Below, piece after piece: positions 29,277-38,880 of a DNA stretch of 64,000 nucleotides. Below the pieces are notes generated by a model that was given only the letters and a program-made list of their open reading frames with translations, made no database searches and was not told where the DNA came from. The stretch is from contig JADJPW010000001.1 in assembly GCA_016713035.1 (NCBI GenBank), positions 124,001-188,000 on the forward strand. Direction: 5' to 3'. How positions within the stretch are numbered: position 1 is the stretch's first letter; every line of letters begins with the position of its first letter. The DNA comes from Verrucomicrobiaceae bacterium (GTDB lineage: Bacteria; Verrucomicrobiota; Verrucomicrobiia; Verrucomicrobiales; Verrucomicrobiaceae). The translations under genes were made by a program, and so were the position numbers.

Positions 29277-29987
29277 TCAAAGCTGCTGAAGAAGGTTTTT
29301 CAACTCGGCAACGGGCCATTGGCCAGGAGCGTTCGCCTTTCCGATATAGCCGTAATTGAGCAAACTGCCGCATTTTGCCAAAACTAGCCGCGAAACACGC
29401 CCCCATGGCCCCATCCCCATCACCGAGAGGCGCTGCCGGTTCGGTGCAGCGGCCAATTTCATGAGGCGGATCAGATCTTCCTGCGATTGCAGGAAAGTCG
29501 CGATTTTCACCGCATCCACACCGGCTGGCTGGCCATAGGAAATGGCACCAGAGAGCACTTCATCACTCGGCGTGATCTGAAAGTCGTGAAAGGAGCCCAC
29601 CACAAAGGCACCCGCCGCGTGGGCATTCTTAATCGTCGTGCTCATCTCCTGGGCGCTGCGCAGCTCGATGTCGATCAGGGCTGCTAGGTCCAAAAGGGGC
29701 TCATACATCGCCGCACGAGCCACTGGGTCCTCTGGTGCCTGCCCCCCCTCCGCCGGATGACGGGCGGTGAGCAGCAGCGGGAGCGTGTTTCCAGCCAAAC
29801 GAGCACGTAAATCTGCGGCAGAGAGCCCCAACAGATCGAGTCGCAGTTCCACGACATCACAGAGAGAATCGCGGTCAGAAACGGGCATTTCCATCAAGCG
29901 CTCCAGGGCATCCTGATCGGCCACCACACCCACGGCGAGGGGGCGGGATGAAAGGAGTAGGTTTTTCGATGAAAGGAGTTGTGGCAT
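29277..29987 (-). CDS. aroD: Type I 3-dehydroquinate dehydratase
   Basis: The enzyme performs the third step of the shikimate pathway, 3-dehydroquinate to 3-dehydroshikimate, through a Schiff base. The catalytic Lys is in DAVKIATF (~residue 160) and the catalytic His in GSFHDFQ (~135); VVELRLDLL marks the first strands of the barrel. At 236 residues it has the normal length. It is located upstream of a carboxypeptidase gene and diverges from a sugar transferase gene. Confidence 0.92.
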   Translation of the reverse strand: MPQLLSSKNLLLSSRPLAVGVVADQDALERLMEMPVSDRDSLCDVVELRLDLLGLSAADLRARLAGNTLPLLLTARHPAEGGQAPEDPVARAAMYEPLLDLAALIDIELRSAQEMSTTIKNAHAAGAFVVGSFHDFQITPSDEVLSGAISYGQPAGVDAVKIATFLQSQEDLIRLMKLAAAPNRQRLSVMGMGPWGRVSRLVLAKCGSLLNYGYIGKANAPGQWPVAELKNLLQQL

Positions 29988-30006
29988 GAGCTAGATTGAC
30001 TATAAT
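29979..30006 (+). promoter_or_regulatory. Possible sigma-70 promoter for the sugar transferase gene
   Basis: A perfect TATAAT lies at 30001-30006 with TTGTGG at 29979-29984, 16 bases apart, 55 bp before the ATG at 30061. The neighbourhood is AT-rich compared with the rest of the window. No footprint or transcript evidence is available. Confidence 0.45.
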
Positions 30007-30060
30007 TTCGAGAACACTAAGTAATTTCTAATCGTTAACGGATTCTACTTCGACTCATTT

Positions 30061-31455
30061 ATGCTCGGCAGAAAGCAGGAAATCAATTTGCAGCTCACGG
30101 AGATCTTCGACTCCGCGATTCTGGCATTCTGCCTGTGGTTTAGCCACTACCTGCGAGATCGCGTCGTGCCGATCTTCATGCATGACGTACCCGCGATTCC
30201 CGGTTTCGAGGAATTCTACTGGGTGCTGGCCATCGTGCCACTCTTCACCCCCATCGCACTGGAGGCACGCGGCTTTTACTCCAACATCTACAACAAGACA
30301 CTAGGGCGCAGCATTCGCCAGATGATCGAGGCATTGGTCATCATCGGCATGTTTGTGGGAGTCTGTGTGGTCTTCCTGCGCTGGGACGTGCCCAGCCGAG
30401 CAGTAGTCATCTTTGCTGTGGCGCTAGGAGCCTGTGCCCTGCTCCTACGGGAGTCCTGGCAGCGTGAGCAACTGCGCAAGCGCCTCCGCACCGGCAAAGG
30501 CCGTGACCGCGTCATCGTCGCAGGCGGCAGGCAGGACATCGAATCGTTTATCCGTGGCCTCAGTGGCGAGCAGAGTGCAGAAATCGAAATCGTCGATGAA
30601 TTCGACATCACAGAGCGCCCTCCGGTGGAACTCCAGGCAGTGCTCAAAGAGCACGCCATCAGCCGTGTGCTCTTCGCCGTGCAGCATGTCCATTTTGGCC
30701 GTATAGAAGAGGCTGTGCAGGTGTGTGAAACCGTCGGCGTAGAGGCCTGGATCGCAGCAGACTTCTTCCAGACCGCCATCGCCCGTCCCACCTTTGACGT
30801 CATGGGGGGCAAGCTCATGCTCGTCTTCCACAGCACACCACAAGCATCCTGGGAACTGCTCTGCAAAGGAGCCCTCGACCGCATCGGTGCAGCCATCCTT
30901 CTCACGCTTTCCTTCCCCTTTTGGCTAATCGCCATCATCGGCATCCGCCTCGGCTCTCGTGGCCCCATCTTCTTCAAACAAGATCGCGCTGGCCTCTATG
31001 GCAAGAGCTTCACCATGTGGAAATTCCGCACCATGCATATCGATGCAGAGGCACTCCGCACAGAATTGGAGACACAAAACGAAATGGACGGCCCCGTTTT
31101 TAAGATCAAAGACGACCCCCGCATCTTTGGATTCGGACGCTGGCTGCGCCGCATGAGCATCGACGAGCTCCCCCAGCTCATCAATGTGCTACGTGGTGAA
31201 ATGAGTCTCGTCGGCCCTCGCCCGCTCCCCGTCTATGAGATCGAGCGTATCGAAAAACACGCCCAACGCCGCCGTCTCAGCGTCAAACCCGGTCTCACCT
31301 GCCTCTGGCAAGTCACCGGTCGCAACGGCATCAAGAACTTCGATGAATGGGTCGCCCTGGACCTTAAATACATCGACAACTGGTCCCTCTGGCTCGACGT
31401 GGAAATCCTCATGAAGACCGTCCCCGCCGTGCTGCGTGGATCAGGCGCGAGCTGA
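30061..31455 (+). CDS. Undecaprenyl-phosphate sugar phosphotransferase (WcaJ/PssY-type)
   Basis: This polyprenyl glycosylphosphotransferase starts exopolysaccharide or O-antigen repeats by moving a hexose-1-phosphate to undecaprenyl phosphate at the inner membrane. Four or five N-terminal helices are followed by a CoA-binding-like domain (~130-240), a fifth helix (~280), and the catalytic bacterial sugar transferase domain with KQDRAGLYGKSFTMWKFRTM, SIDELPQLINVLRGEMSLVGPRP and CLWQVTGR. The length of 464 residues is usual. No other polysaccharide genes lie beside it. Confidence 0.9.
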   Translation: MLGRKQEINLQLTEIFDSAILAFCLWFSHYLRDRVVPIFMHDVPAIPGFEEFYWVLAIVPLFTPIALEARGFYSNIYNKTLGRSIRQMIEALVIIGMFVGVCVVFLRWDVPSRAVVIFAVALGACALLLRESWQREQLRKRLRTGKGRDRVIVAGGRQDIESFIRGLSGEQSAEIEIVDEFDITERPPVELQAVLKEHAISRVLFAVQHVHFGRIEEAVQVCETVGVEAWIAADFFQTAIARPTFDVMGGKLMLVFHSTPQASWELLCKGALDRIGAAILLTLSFPFWLIAIIGIRLGSRGPIFFKQDRAGLYGKSFTMWKFRTMHIDAEALRTELETQNEMDGPVFKIKDDPRIFGFGRWLRRMSIDELPQLINVLRGEMSLVGPRPLPVYEIERIEKHAQRRRLSVKPGLTCLWQVTGRNGIKNFDEWVALDLKYIDNWSLWLDVEILMKTVPAVLRGSGAS

Positions 31456-31785
31456 GAGAGACTATTTTTCTCAGATCTTCATCACGATCGACTCGTCGCC
31501 CCTCTTTTTCGCCTACTTTGCACTACAGCAGCGGCCTTCTCCTAACTGAGACCTGAATCCGTGAGGTAAAAAAAACGCCCCAGCGTCGTGTCAGTCCGTG
31601 AAAACTCCGCGACTTCCTCATTGGTCAACATAGCTTACGGAATCAGGTGGAATATAAAGGTTTTCAGAGGTGTCCGAGATTCTGTCAGCAGTAAGTTTAC
31701 CAAATCGAACCAGGAGGAGCCCCCCTTTCTGTTTGTTGAAGAGGACTCGGGCAGAGTGCATGGATCGCCCCTGCTTCCACAGAAA
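31456..31785. other. 330-bp gap without a recognisable gene
   Basis: The plus-strand frame of the next gene is open back to 31588, but those codons do not match the protein family. I see no RNA gene, strong promoter or hairpin here. Confidence 0.5.
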
Positions 31786-33387
31786 ATGCTCCAGATTAGC
31801 CAAGTACTCCTGCCCGTCGATCACACCGAAAGCGCCCTGCGTGAGGCTGCCCTGCGGCTACTAGGCATCCGCGCGGCCGATCTGCGCTCCGTCGCGATCA
31901 AGCAACGTGCCATCGACGCCCGGCGTGGCCATGTGGAGTTCAGTTACACGCTGTTTATCGAGGTGACGGATGAGGCGGCTGTGCTAAGGCAGCATGAAAA
32001 GAATCCACGAGTGCAAATAGCATCCCCTTTGCACTACGAGCCACCCACAGCGAATACGCAGATCACGACGCGGCCCATCGTTGTCGGCACCGGGCCGTGC
32101 GGGCTTTTTTGTGGCCTATTGCTGGCCCGTGCGGGTTTGAAGCCGATCCTGCTGGAGCGCGGAAAGGCCGCTGGGGACCGCGCACGCGATGTGACGGGCT
32201 TTTGGAATCGTGGGTGGGACTTCGATGCGGAATCGAATGTGCAGTTCGGTGAAGGCGGTGCGGGCACTTTCTCGGATGGGAAGCTCTACACGCAGATTCG
32301 CGACCGTGAGCAACGCATCCCCTGGCTGCTGCGGGAGATGGTGCGCGCAGGTGCCCCAGAGGACATCCTGATCAAAGCACGACCCCATATCGGCACGGAT
32401 CGCCTGATCAAGGTGGTGCGGCATCTGCGGGAGGAAATCATCTCTCTCGGCGGCGAGGTGCGCTTTCAGGCACGCGTGACAGATGTGGTCATCGACGACG
32501 TCGCCATGCGCGGCGTGGTGCTGGCAGACGGCGCTGTCATCGAAGGCGGGCCATTCATTTTTGCCATCGGTCATAGCTCACGGGACACCTTCGAGATGCT
32601 GCGACGTCATGCCGTGCCGATGGAGCGAAAGCCCTTCTCCATCGGGGTGCGTATCGAGCACCCGCAGCAGATGGTGGATCGTGCGCTTTATGGCAAATGG
32701 GCAGGTAGTCCGCTCCTCGGAGCCGCTCCCTATAAATTCGTCTCCCATTGTGGTGAGCACGCGGCATACAGCTTTTGCATGTGCCCCGGTGGGCTGGTGG
32801 TGGCGGCGGGCTCAGAGCCTGGCACGGTCGTCACCAATGGCATGAGCAGCTACGCCCGAGCGGAGTCGAATGCCAACGCGGGCTTCATGGTCGATGTGAG
32901 GCCGCAGGACTTCCCTGGTGACGATCTCCTCGCCGGAGTGGAGCTTCAGCGCCGCATCGAGCGTGCAGCGTACAAACTCGGCGGCAGTGATTACCGTGCG
33001 CCGGTGCAGCTTTTGGGTGATTTCCTCGCAGGCAAAGCCTCCACCGGTCCTGGAGCAGTGATGCCCAGCTATAAGCCTGGTGTGACATGGACGGACCTCA
33101 CACCCGTGCTGCCAGATTACATCGTAGAGACACTACACCGAGCCATTCCAAAGATCGAGCGGGGCATCCCTGGCTTTTCGCGTGAGGATGCGGTGCTCAC
33201 GGGCTTCGAAACACGCAGTTCGTGCCCGATCCGCATTCCGCGTGATGCCCATACGCTGGAATGCACCGGACTTCGCCAGTTTTATCCAGCTGGTGAAGGC
33301 GCAGGCTATGCAGGCGGCATCATCAGCGCTGCCGCAGACGGTCTGCGTGTGGCAGAGGCTGTTCTACGCGGCCAAAGCGCTCCTTAA
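31786..33387 (+). CDS. FAD-dependent dehydrogenase (COG2509 type)
   Basis: A flavoprotein of about 533 residues in the family of uncharacterised NAD(P)/FAD dehydrogenases. An N-terminal ferredoxin-like domain (~1-80) precedes the dinucleotide-binding motif VGTGPCGLFCGLLLA. QFGEGGAGTFSDGKLYT and HSSRDTFEML follow, with PAGEGAGYAGGIISAA binding FAD at the C-terminus. These match the family pattern. The ATG at 31786 (MLQISQVLLP) fits the usual N-terminus. Its reaction is unknown. Confidence 0.85.
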   Translation: MLQISQVLLPVDHTESALREAALRLLGIRAADLRSVAIKQRAIDARRGHVEFSYTLFIEVTDEAAVLRQHEKNPRVQIASPLHYEPPTANTQITTRPIVVGTGPCGLFCGLLLARAGLKPILLERGKAAGDRARDVTGFWNRGWDFDAESNVQFGEGGAGTFSDGKLYTQIRDREQRIPWLLREMVRAGAPEDILIKARPHIGTDRLIKVVRHLREEIISLGGEVRFQARVTDVVIDDVAMRGVVLADGAVIEGGPFIFAIGHSSRDTFEMLRRHAVPMERKPFSIGVRIEHPQQMVDRALYGKWAGSPLLGAAPYKFVSHCGEHAAYSFCMCPGGLVVAAGSEPGTVVTNGMSSYARAESNANAGFMVDVRPQDFPGDDLLAGVELQRRIERAAYKLGGSDYRAPVQLLGDFLAGKASTGPGAVMPSYKPGVTWTDLTPVLPDYIVETLHRAIPKIERGIPGFSREDAVLTGFETRSSCPIRIPRDAHTLECTGLRQFYPAGEGAGYAGGIISAAADGLRVAEAVLRGQSAP

Positions 33388-33407
33388 TCATCTTTCACTC
33401 CACGCTT

Positions 33408-34670
33408 ATGCGCTATTTCCTCGCTCTTTTTCTTCTCTCTCATGCTCCCGCGGCAGATCTGTCCGTCAGCGCCTATCCGTCGATTCAGGCCGCTTTGGAT
33501 GCGAATCCGAACCGCATGCTTTTCGTGCCAGCGGGAGATTATCCGATCAGCACAAAAATTCGTGTGCGGGGTGATCGCAGTGGGCTTTTTGGCCCTGGGC
33601 GCATCATTCAGCAAAATGCTGATCAACCCATCATCGAAGTCGAAAATGCATCTCAGGCCGAAATCCGTGATCTGACGCTCACACGGCCAGAGGGGAGTAT
33701 GGAGACAAAAAACGAGGGTATTTTGGCAATCGGATGCCGCGACCTCGTCATCGACCATGTGAGTGTGATCGACAATCACACACGCTCGGGAGCCATCATG
33801 CTGCGAGAATGCCAAAATAGCCGCATCAGCCGCTGTCTGGTGAAAAACTACATGCGTGTGACTGTGGATGACCGCACCGCGAGCCATGAATGGGGCTACG
33901 CATTCAACTGCACCGACGGCACAGGCCTCAGCATCAGCTACAGCACCGGCACGCTGATCGAGGGGAACCGCATTATCGAGGAGCGAATGATCCCGACCCC
34001 AGAGATCAAAGCGAAACACAAACTGGGGGATTACGTGAAGAAAAACGCCGTCAAAGGCACTTTCCTGAGCCAACAAGCATGGGACGCAGGCTACACCGAT
34101 AACTGGCAGCAAGGCAGCGGCCTCATCGTCACAGCACCGGATAAGAGCGATCTCACCCGAATCCTGGGCAACCACATCGAAAACGCTGCCCAGGGCATCG
34201 ACCTGCACACAGATCACGTCATCGTTAGCAACAACATCATCGTGAACTCTTTCATGGGCATGAAAGCCATGCATGGCAGCCGTAACGTACTCATCACAAG
34301 CAACCAGTTCATCAAAAACTGTCTTTGGGCCATCGGGCTCATGCCTGGAGCGGCCGCGAACGCCGAAAACAGCGACGGCGGCAGCATCATCGCCAACAAC
34401 ATCATCTCCGACTTCGGTCACGGTGATGCGCAGTGGATCTGGGGCAAGGAACGCTCTCCTTTCAAATTCGACAATGGCCAACAAGCTGACGATCCGCCAC
34501 TCACCAGCGTTCTGGTGACTGGCAACATCATTCACAGCATCGGCCAGCCTCGCTACAAATACGCCGTCATCATCGCTGGCGGCCCTAGCGGCCCACAGGA
34601 CATGCATTTCACGAGCAATCTCTTCCCCAAAGGCACCCAGGGCGTGGCCAATTCTGAACTGAAGCCGTGA
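33408..34670 (+). CDS. Secreted right-handed beta-helix protein
   Basis: A signal peptide (YFLALFLLSHAPAAD) is followed by a pectate-lyase/NosD-like parallel beta-helix (about residues 30-400), with repeated coils such as IIEVENASQAEIRDLTL, HVIVSNNIIVN and SVLVTGNIIH. Such proteins bind or cleave polysaccharides; no catalytic residues can be assigned. It starts 20 bp after the dehydrogenase gene and converges with the porin gene of the nitrite reductase operon. Confidence 0.75.
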   Translation: MRYFLALFLLSHAPAADLSVSAYPSIQAALDANPNRMLFVPAGDYPISTKIRVRGDRSGLFGPGRIIQQNADQPIIEVENASQAEIRDLTLTRPEGSMETKNEGILAIGCRDLVIDHVSVIDNHTRSGAIMLRECQNSRISRCLVKNYMRVTVDDRTASHEWGYAFNCTDGTGLSISYSTGTLIEGNRIIEERMIPTPEIKAKHKLGDYVKKNAVKGTFLSQQAWDAGYTDNWQQGSGLIVTAPDKSDLTRILGNHIENAAQGIDLHTDHVIVSNNIIVNSFMGMKAMHGSRNVLITSNQFIKNCLWAIGLMPGAAANAENSDGGSIIANNIISDFGHGDAQWIWGKERSPFKFDNGQQADDPPLTSVLVTGNIIHSIGQPRYKYAVIIAGGPSGPQDMHFTSNLFPKGTQGVANSELKP

Positions 34671-34685
34671 GATCTACAAAGCCGC

Positions 34686-35987
34686 TCAGAACTTCAGATT
34701 CGTCATTACATAAACAAAGTCGGCATCACTGCTGCTGCCGGATGCGGAGAGATAATCACCCGCAAAGAAGTGTGAGTAACCAAAGGTGATGCTGAGATTC
34801 GCATGAGCGGCGTAGGTGAGCAGCAGATCGAGCTCACTGCCTGCGAAATTGCTAGCAGCGGGACTGAGGGGCCGCACGGCAGTAGCGGCATTCGCTCTGC
34901 GCCAGGTGTCGGCAGTCGTAGCGAGCCAAAAAAGGTGATAATCGAGGCTGGTGGTGAATTTGGGCGTCGGCTTGGCACTGAGATGTAGGACGACGTCATG
35001 CACATTGCTCCACGAAAAGGCGTCCATGTAGCCATAGTGTGGGTGATTGGTGGGAAAGAGGTTTTGAAAGGCTCCTTGCTTGTTGTCCGCAGCGTTGCCG
35101 TCTCCACTGCCATAACTGTATTCAAGGCCCACGCGGGGCTTCCAGGGTGCCTGAAATGTGTAGCCACCTTCGATATAGCTGGCAAAAGCACGCAACTCCC
35201 GCCCGCCTGCTTTACCCGTTTGCAGGACGAACTCGGTCTCATAGTCCCAGGGACCGAGTTTGCCAGGGATAGACTTCCAATGAGTACCGAGAGTCAGGAA
35301 GTGATCGTTGCGATTGGTGTCGTCGAAGTAGAGAGCATAGACCTCCGTGTCCTGAATCCCGTATGTGGGGATGTGCGCATAGAGGCCGGTGAGTAGCGAG
35401 TCTTTGTCGCTATCATCCATGCCGAAGCGGTCGATGTTTACCACGGAGGCGATGAAGGCATCCACCCAGAGGCCGTCTTTGCCTGTGTAGCGTAGTTTGA
35501 TGGCATCAAAGGTGCGGCTGAGATTGCTCCACTCCAGCGGGCCGATGAGGCGCTGGTCGCCGTACAGCAAGACTTGGCGCCCCATTTTGAGTGAAAGCGG
35601 GGATATCTTGGCATCGCCGATCTCGATGTAGAGCTGGCGTAGATCGAAGGAATTATCGCCTTCGGCACCGAGCACACCTGGGAGGTCAGCACGCTTGCTG
35701 CCGATCTCGCGAGCGTCCTGGCCCTGCACGTAAAAGGTGAGCCAGCTCACCGGCTGAAGCTGGAGACTGACGCGGGCACGATTGAGCAGCCATGCATCAT
35801 CGGTGGCGGCATGGATGCTGTTGTTGAAGTCGAAGTTGTTCTCCCTCATTTCGAAACGAGTCTGGTCCTCGATGCCGACGACAACACGACCATCTGCAAA
35901 AGAGAGCGGATTCGGCGCAGCGGGTGTTTGCGAGTAAAGATTTATTGAGAGATTAAACGCGGTGATGAATAGAAGGATCTTTTTCAT
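34686..35987 (-). CDS. Alginate-export-type outer-membrane porin
   Basis: The protein of 433 residues has a signal peptide and the amphipathic strand pattern of a large outer-membrane beta-barrel, ending in an aromatic residue (VMTNLKF) as BAM substrates do. Features such as RARVSLQLQPVSWLTFYVQGQDAREIG and LKMGRQVLLYGDQRLIGPLEWSN are typical of the Alginate_exp (PF13372) family. Its start overlaps the stop of the NirV/SCO-like gene by ATGA, so it is the last cistron of the nitrite-reductase operon. A role in anion or polyol entry is an inference from position. Confidence 0.8.
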   Translation of the reverse strand: MKKILLFITAFNLSINLYSQTPAAPNPLSFADGRVVVGIEDQTRFEMRENNFDFNNSIHAATDDAWLLNRARVSLQLQPVSWLTFYVQGQDAREIGSKRADLPGVLGAEGDNSFDLRQLYIEIGDAKISPLSLKMGRQVLLYGDQRLIGPLEWSNLSRTFDAIKLRYTGKDGLWVDAFIASVVNIDRFGMDDSDKDSLLTGLYAHIPTYGIQDTEVYALYFDDTNRNDHFLTLGTHWKSIPGKLGPWDYETEFVLQTGKAGGRELRAFASYIEGGYTFQAPWKPRVGLEYSYGSGDGNAADNKQGAFQNLFPTNHPHYGYMDAFSWSNVHDVVLHLSAKPTPKFTTSLDYHLFWLATTADTWRRANAATAVRPLSPAASNFAGSELDLLLTYAAHANLSITFGYSHFFAGDYLSASGSSSDADFVYVMTNLKF

Positions 35988-37282
35988 GGGGTGAGTAGTT
36001 TGCGAATGGCCTGCACGGTGGGTTCGATGTCGGCACCGAGGGATTCCTCGCGGTGGAGGACGTTTCCTTCTGCATCGAGCACAGCGATGAGATTGGAGTG
36101 AGCGAAGAAGCCCTCGACGAGTTGAAACTTGAAATTCAGCGCCACAGCTAGCTGCTGTACATTTTCTGCTGGTGATGCGAGGAAGGTCCAGCGTGCTGCA
36201 TCCAGTTTCAGCTCGCTCATTTTGGCGGCCATGCGTGTGGGAGTGTCGTTCTCGGGGTCAATGGAGAGAAAGGTGAATCCCACGCGGTTCGCCTCAGCGC
36301 CGAGTGCGGACTCAATGCGCTGCATGTCATTGAAAATGCGTGGGCAGGCGAATTTGCAGCGCGTGAAGCCCATTGTAAGTACACGCACCTTCCCCCGCAG
36401 ACTAGCCAGCGTGACAGGCTGGTCATCCTGTGTGCGCCAAGTGCCAAGCAGGTCATACGCTGTGCGAAAAGCCGTGGTGGCGAGTGCTGGCGCGTTTTTT
36501 GTCACGGACTTCGCAGCTCGGAAACCGAGACTGCCGACGCAGTAGCTACCCTGGAGGCTGCTGCGGAAGGCATAGCGCATAAAGGCGGCGTAATTGCTCA
36601 CATCCGCTGCAAGTAGCGAGCCTGCACCGCAGAAGAGTTTTCTCTCCAGCGAGCCATCCCCGCGTGAGTCACCGACGACCATGGTGGAATTGAAATCATG
36701 CACCCATTCCCATACAGCACCGTGCAAACCACGCACGCCGTGCACATTGAGCACGCCTTCATTGGCAGCAGACAGAGGCCCACTCGCAGGTTTGGAGTAC
36801 CATTCGAGGAGTTGGCGCAAAAAGACCTGGTCCGAGCTAGCATCCAGCCGCGTAGCATCAGCACGGGCGACGAACTCCCACTCATCCTGCGTGGGCAAGC
36901 GTTTGCCTTGAGCCTCGCAAAAGGCCTTTGCAGCAAACCACGAGATATTCACCACAGGAGCTGCGAGAGCCTTTTCATCTCCTACATCCAAATCCCCGCG
37001 CCAGTGGGATAGGTAGTTTTTATCCGCAAGGGTGCTTTGGATCTGTGATCGACGCCAAGTGGGGTTGTTTGTCACGAATTCAAGAAACTGCGCATTCGTG
37101 ACTTGAGCGATGTCGATGTAAAACGGCTCTGCATTGCGTGCCTTTGCCTCTTTGGCGTAGAGCGGTTTGTAGCTGCCGCCGGCGATCAGAGCCATGCCGA
37201 GCGGCTTGGATGGCAGAGGACCGTTTTCGGCTGCTGGCAGCAGACTAGCCGCCAGCAGCATGATGGAGAGTGTGTAGCGCAT
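35984..37282 (-). CDS. nirV: NirV-like formylglycine-generating-enzyme domain fused to SCO1/SenC copper chaperone
   Basis: After a signal peptide, residues ~25-255 are an FGE-sulfatase (SUMF1) domain like NirV, the gene that follows nirK in many denitrifiers (RLPTQDEWEFVARA, GLHGAVWEWVHD, GSLGFRAA). Residues ~275-432 are a SCO1/SenC thioredoxin-fold domain with the copper-binding CxxxC (RCKFACPRIF) and the distal His (FFAHSNL). Fusion of the two suggests assistance in copper loading or maturation of NirK. The TTG at 37297 touches the nirK stop; the ATG at 37282 is preferred. The end overlaps the porin start by ATGA. Confidence 0.85.
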   Translation of the reverse strand: MRYTLSIMLLAASLLPAAENGPLPSKPLGMALIAGGSYKPLYAKEAKARNAEPFYIDIAQVTNAQFLEFVTNNPTWRRSQIQSTLADKNYLSHWRGDLDVGDEKALAAPVVNISWFAAKAFCEAQGKRLPTQDEWEFVARADATRLDASSDQVFLRQLLEWYSKPASGPLSAANEGVLNVHGVRGLHGAVWEWVHDFNSTMVVGDSRGDGSLERKLFCGAGSLLAADVSNYAAFMRYAFRSSLQGSYCVGSLGFRAAKSVTKNAPALATTAFRTAYDLLGTWRTQDDQPVTLASLRGKVRVLTMGFTRCKFACPRIFNDMQRIESALGAEANRVGFTFLSIDPENDTPTRMAAKMSELKLDAARWTFLASPAENVQQLAVALNFKFQLVEGFFAHSNLIAVLDAEGNVLHREESLGADIEPTVQAIRKLLTP

Positions 37283-37293
37283 GGGGAGATGGA

Positions 37294-38880
37294 TCAATGC
37301 CCCGGTGCGGCTGGTGCAGGGGCCGTGGCACGAAGCTCTTTGACCATCGTTGGAAGCACCTCGGTACCGTTATTGCCCCACTGACTGTACACATAGGTCA
37401 GCGCATTGGCGACTTGTTCATCATTGAGACCGAGCTGCGGCATGATGCTCTCAAAGACCTCTCCATTGACTGTGACTTTTCCTTGTAGACCATGGAGCAC
37501 GGTGCCCACGGCACGTTTCACATCGGCGTTGAGGTAGTCAGACTTCGCTAGCGGTGGGAAGGCCTTTGGAATGCCTTGCCCCTCTGCCTGATGGCAGGCC
37601 ATGCAGATGGCAGAGTACACGAGCTTGCCGCGTGCGATTCGCTCCTCTTTGTTGGCAGCAGGTGGCTGTTGCGAGGATGCCTGCGGGATGGACTGAATGG
37701 CTCCGCCTTCGAGCTGATAGATGCGATCATCCTGCTTGCCAGAATAGACCAGCTTGTTCTCCGGTCCACTGACCTTGATCATGCCCACAGCACCTTTGTT
37801 GAAGGCACGGAAGATCGAGTGGTCAACGAGGATGTAGGTGCCTGGCACCTCCAAACCGAAATCAACAATGACACTGCCCCCGGCGGGAATCATCGTGGTC
37901 TGCACCTGATGTTGCGCAGGTTTCGCGCCGCCTTCGAGATACACATTGTCAAAAATCTCGCCGATGACGTGGAATGATGAGGTCAAATTTGGCCCTCCAT
38001 TGCCGACAAAAAGGCGCACTTTTTCGCCCACCGCTGCCTGCACAGCTTTATCACCTGCCATCGCTCCCACGCTACCATTAAAGACGACATAGTCAGGCGT
38101 CTCTGTGAGTGCCTTGTCCATACTGAAGGGTTGCAGTCCAGCCTCGCCATACGGTCCTTTCGTATAAAACTCAGACTGCATGACATAGAATTCTTTGTCC
38201 ACCTTTGGTAGTCCGCCGATGGGCTCAACGAGAATGAGACCGTACATACCATTAGCGACATGCATACCCACGGGTGCCGTGGCACAGTGATAGACATAGA
38301 GTCCTGGATTTAGCGCCTTAAATGAAAAAACAGACACATGCCCAGGCGTGGTAAAGGAGGAAGCGGCACCACCACCAGGGCCAGTCACAGCGTGTAGGTC
38401 GATATTGTGCGGCATTTTACTGTCGGGACGATTCATGAGGTGAAACTCCACTTCATCATTTTGGCGGATGCGGATAAATTTCCCCGGAACACTGCCCCCA
38501 AAAGTCCAAAAGGTGTAATCAACACCATCAGACATGCGCTTCACGACCTCAACGACCTCAAGCTTGATCGTAACCTTCGTCGGATGGTCTCGCGTAATGG
38601 GTGGAGGCACGTTCGGCGCATCTGTGAGGATGGCATCCTCCGCGCCTGAGACTGGTTTGTCCTGCTGCTTCGATGGGTTGGCCGATGCATCATCCGAACC
38701 GCTCGTAGTGGAGACAGCAGAGACCTTTGCAGCCTCCACCGTAGTCTGACGAGCCTCTAGCATGGCCTTCATGAAGGCTTCTTGCGACTGGCGCTCGTTC
38801 GAGCTGAGTTCACGATCACCACATTGGGTGATTAGCGGGGTGACGAATGCGATCAGGAGTAGGTGTAGGTTTCGTTTCAT
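37294..38880 (-). CDS. nirK: Copper nitrite reductase with C-terminal cytochrome c domain, lipoprotein
   Basis: NirK reduces nitrite to nitric oxide in the periplasm. The N-terminus has a lipobox (LITQC), followed by a disordered linker. Two cupredoxin domains (~105-400) hold all copper ligands: PHNIDLHA (type 1 and 2 His, catalytic Asp), YHCATAPVGMHVANGMYG (His, Cys, His, Met), and DHSIFR (late type 2 His). Residues ~425-510 are a class I cytochrome c with CMACH and the axial Met in MPQLGL, giving a built-in electron donor. The start overlaps the truncated globin stop (ATGA) and the NirV/SCO gene follows directly. Confidence 0.95.
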   Translation of the reverse strand: MKRNLHLLLIAFVTPLITQCGDRELSSNERQSQEAFMKAMLEARQTTVEAAKVSAVSTTSGSDDASANPSKQQDKPVSGAEDAILTDAPNVPPPITRDHPTKVTIKLEVVEVVKRMSDGVDYTFWTFGGSVPGKFIRIRQNDEVEFHLMNRPDSKMPHNIDLHAVTGPGGGAASSFTTPGHVSVFSFKALNPGLYVYHCATAPVGMHVANGMYGLILVEPIGGLPKVDKEFYVMQSEFYTKGPYGEAGLQPFSMDKALTETPDYVVFNGSVGAMAGDKAVQAAVGEKVRLFVGNGGPNLTSSFHVIGEIFDNVYLEGGAKPAQHQVQTTMIPAGGSVIVDFGLEVPGTYILVDHSIFRAFNKGAVGMIKVSGPENKLVYSGKQDDRIYQLEGGAIQSIPQASSQQPPAANKEERIARGKLVYSAICMACHQAEGQGIPKAFPPLAKSDYLNADVKRAVGTVLHGLQGKVTVNGEVFESIMPQLGLNDEQVANALTYVYSQWGNNGTEVLPTMVKELRATAPAPAAPGH

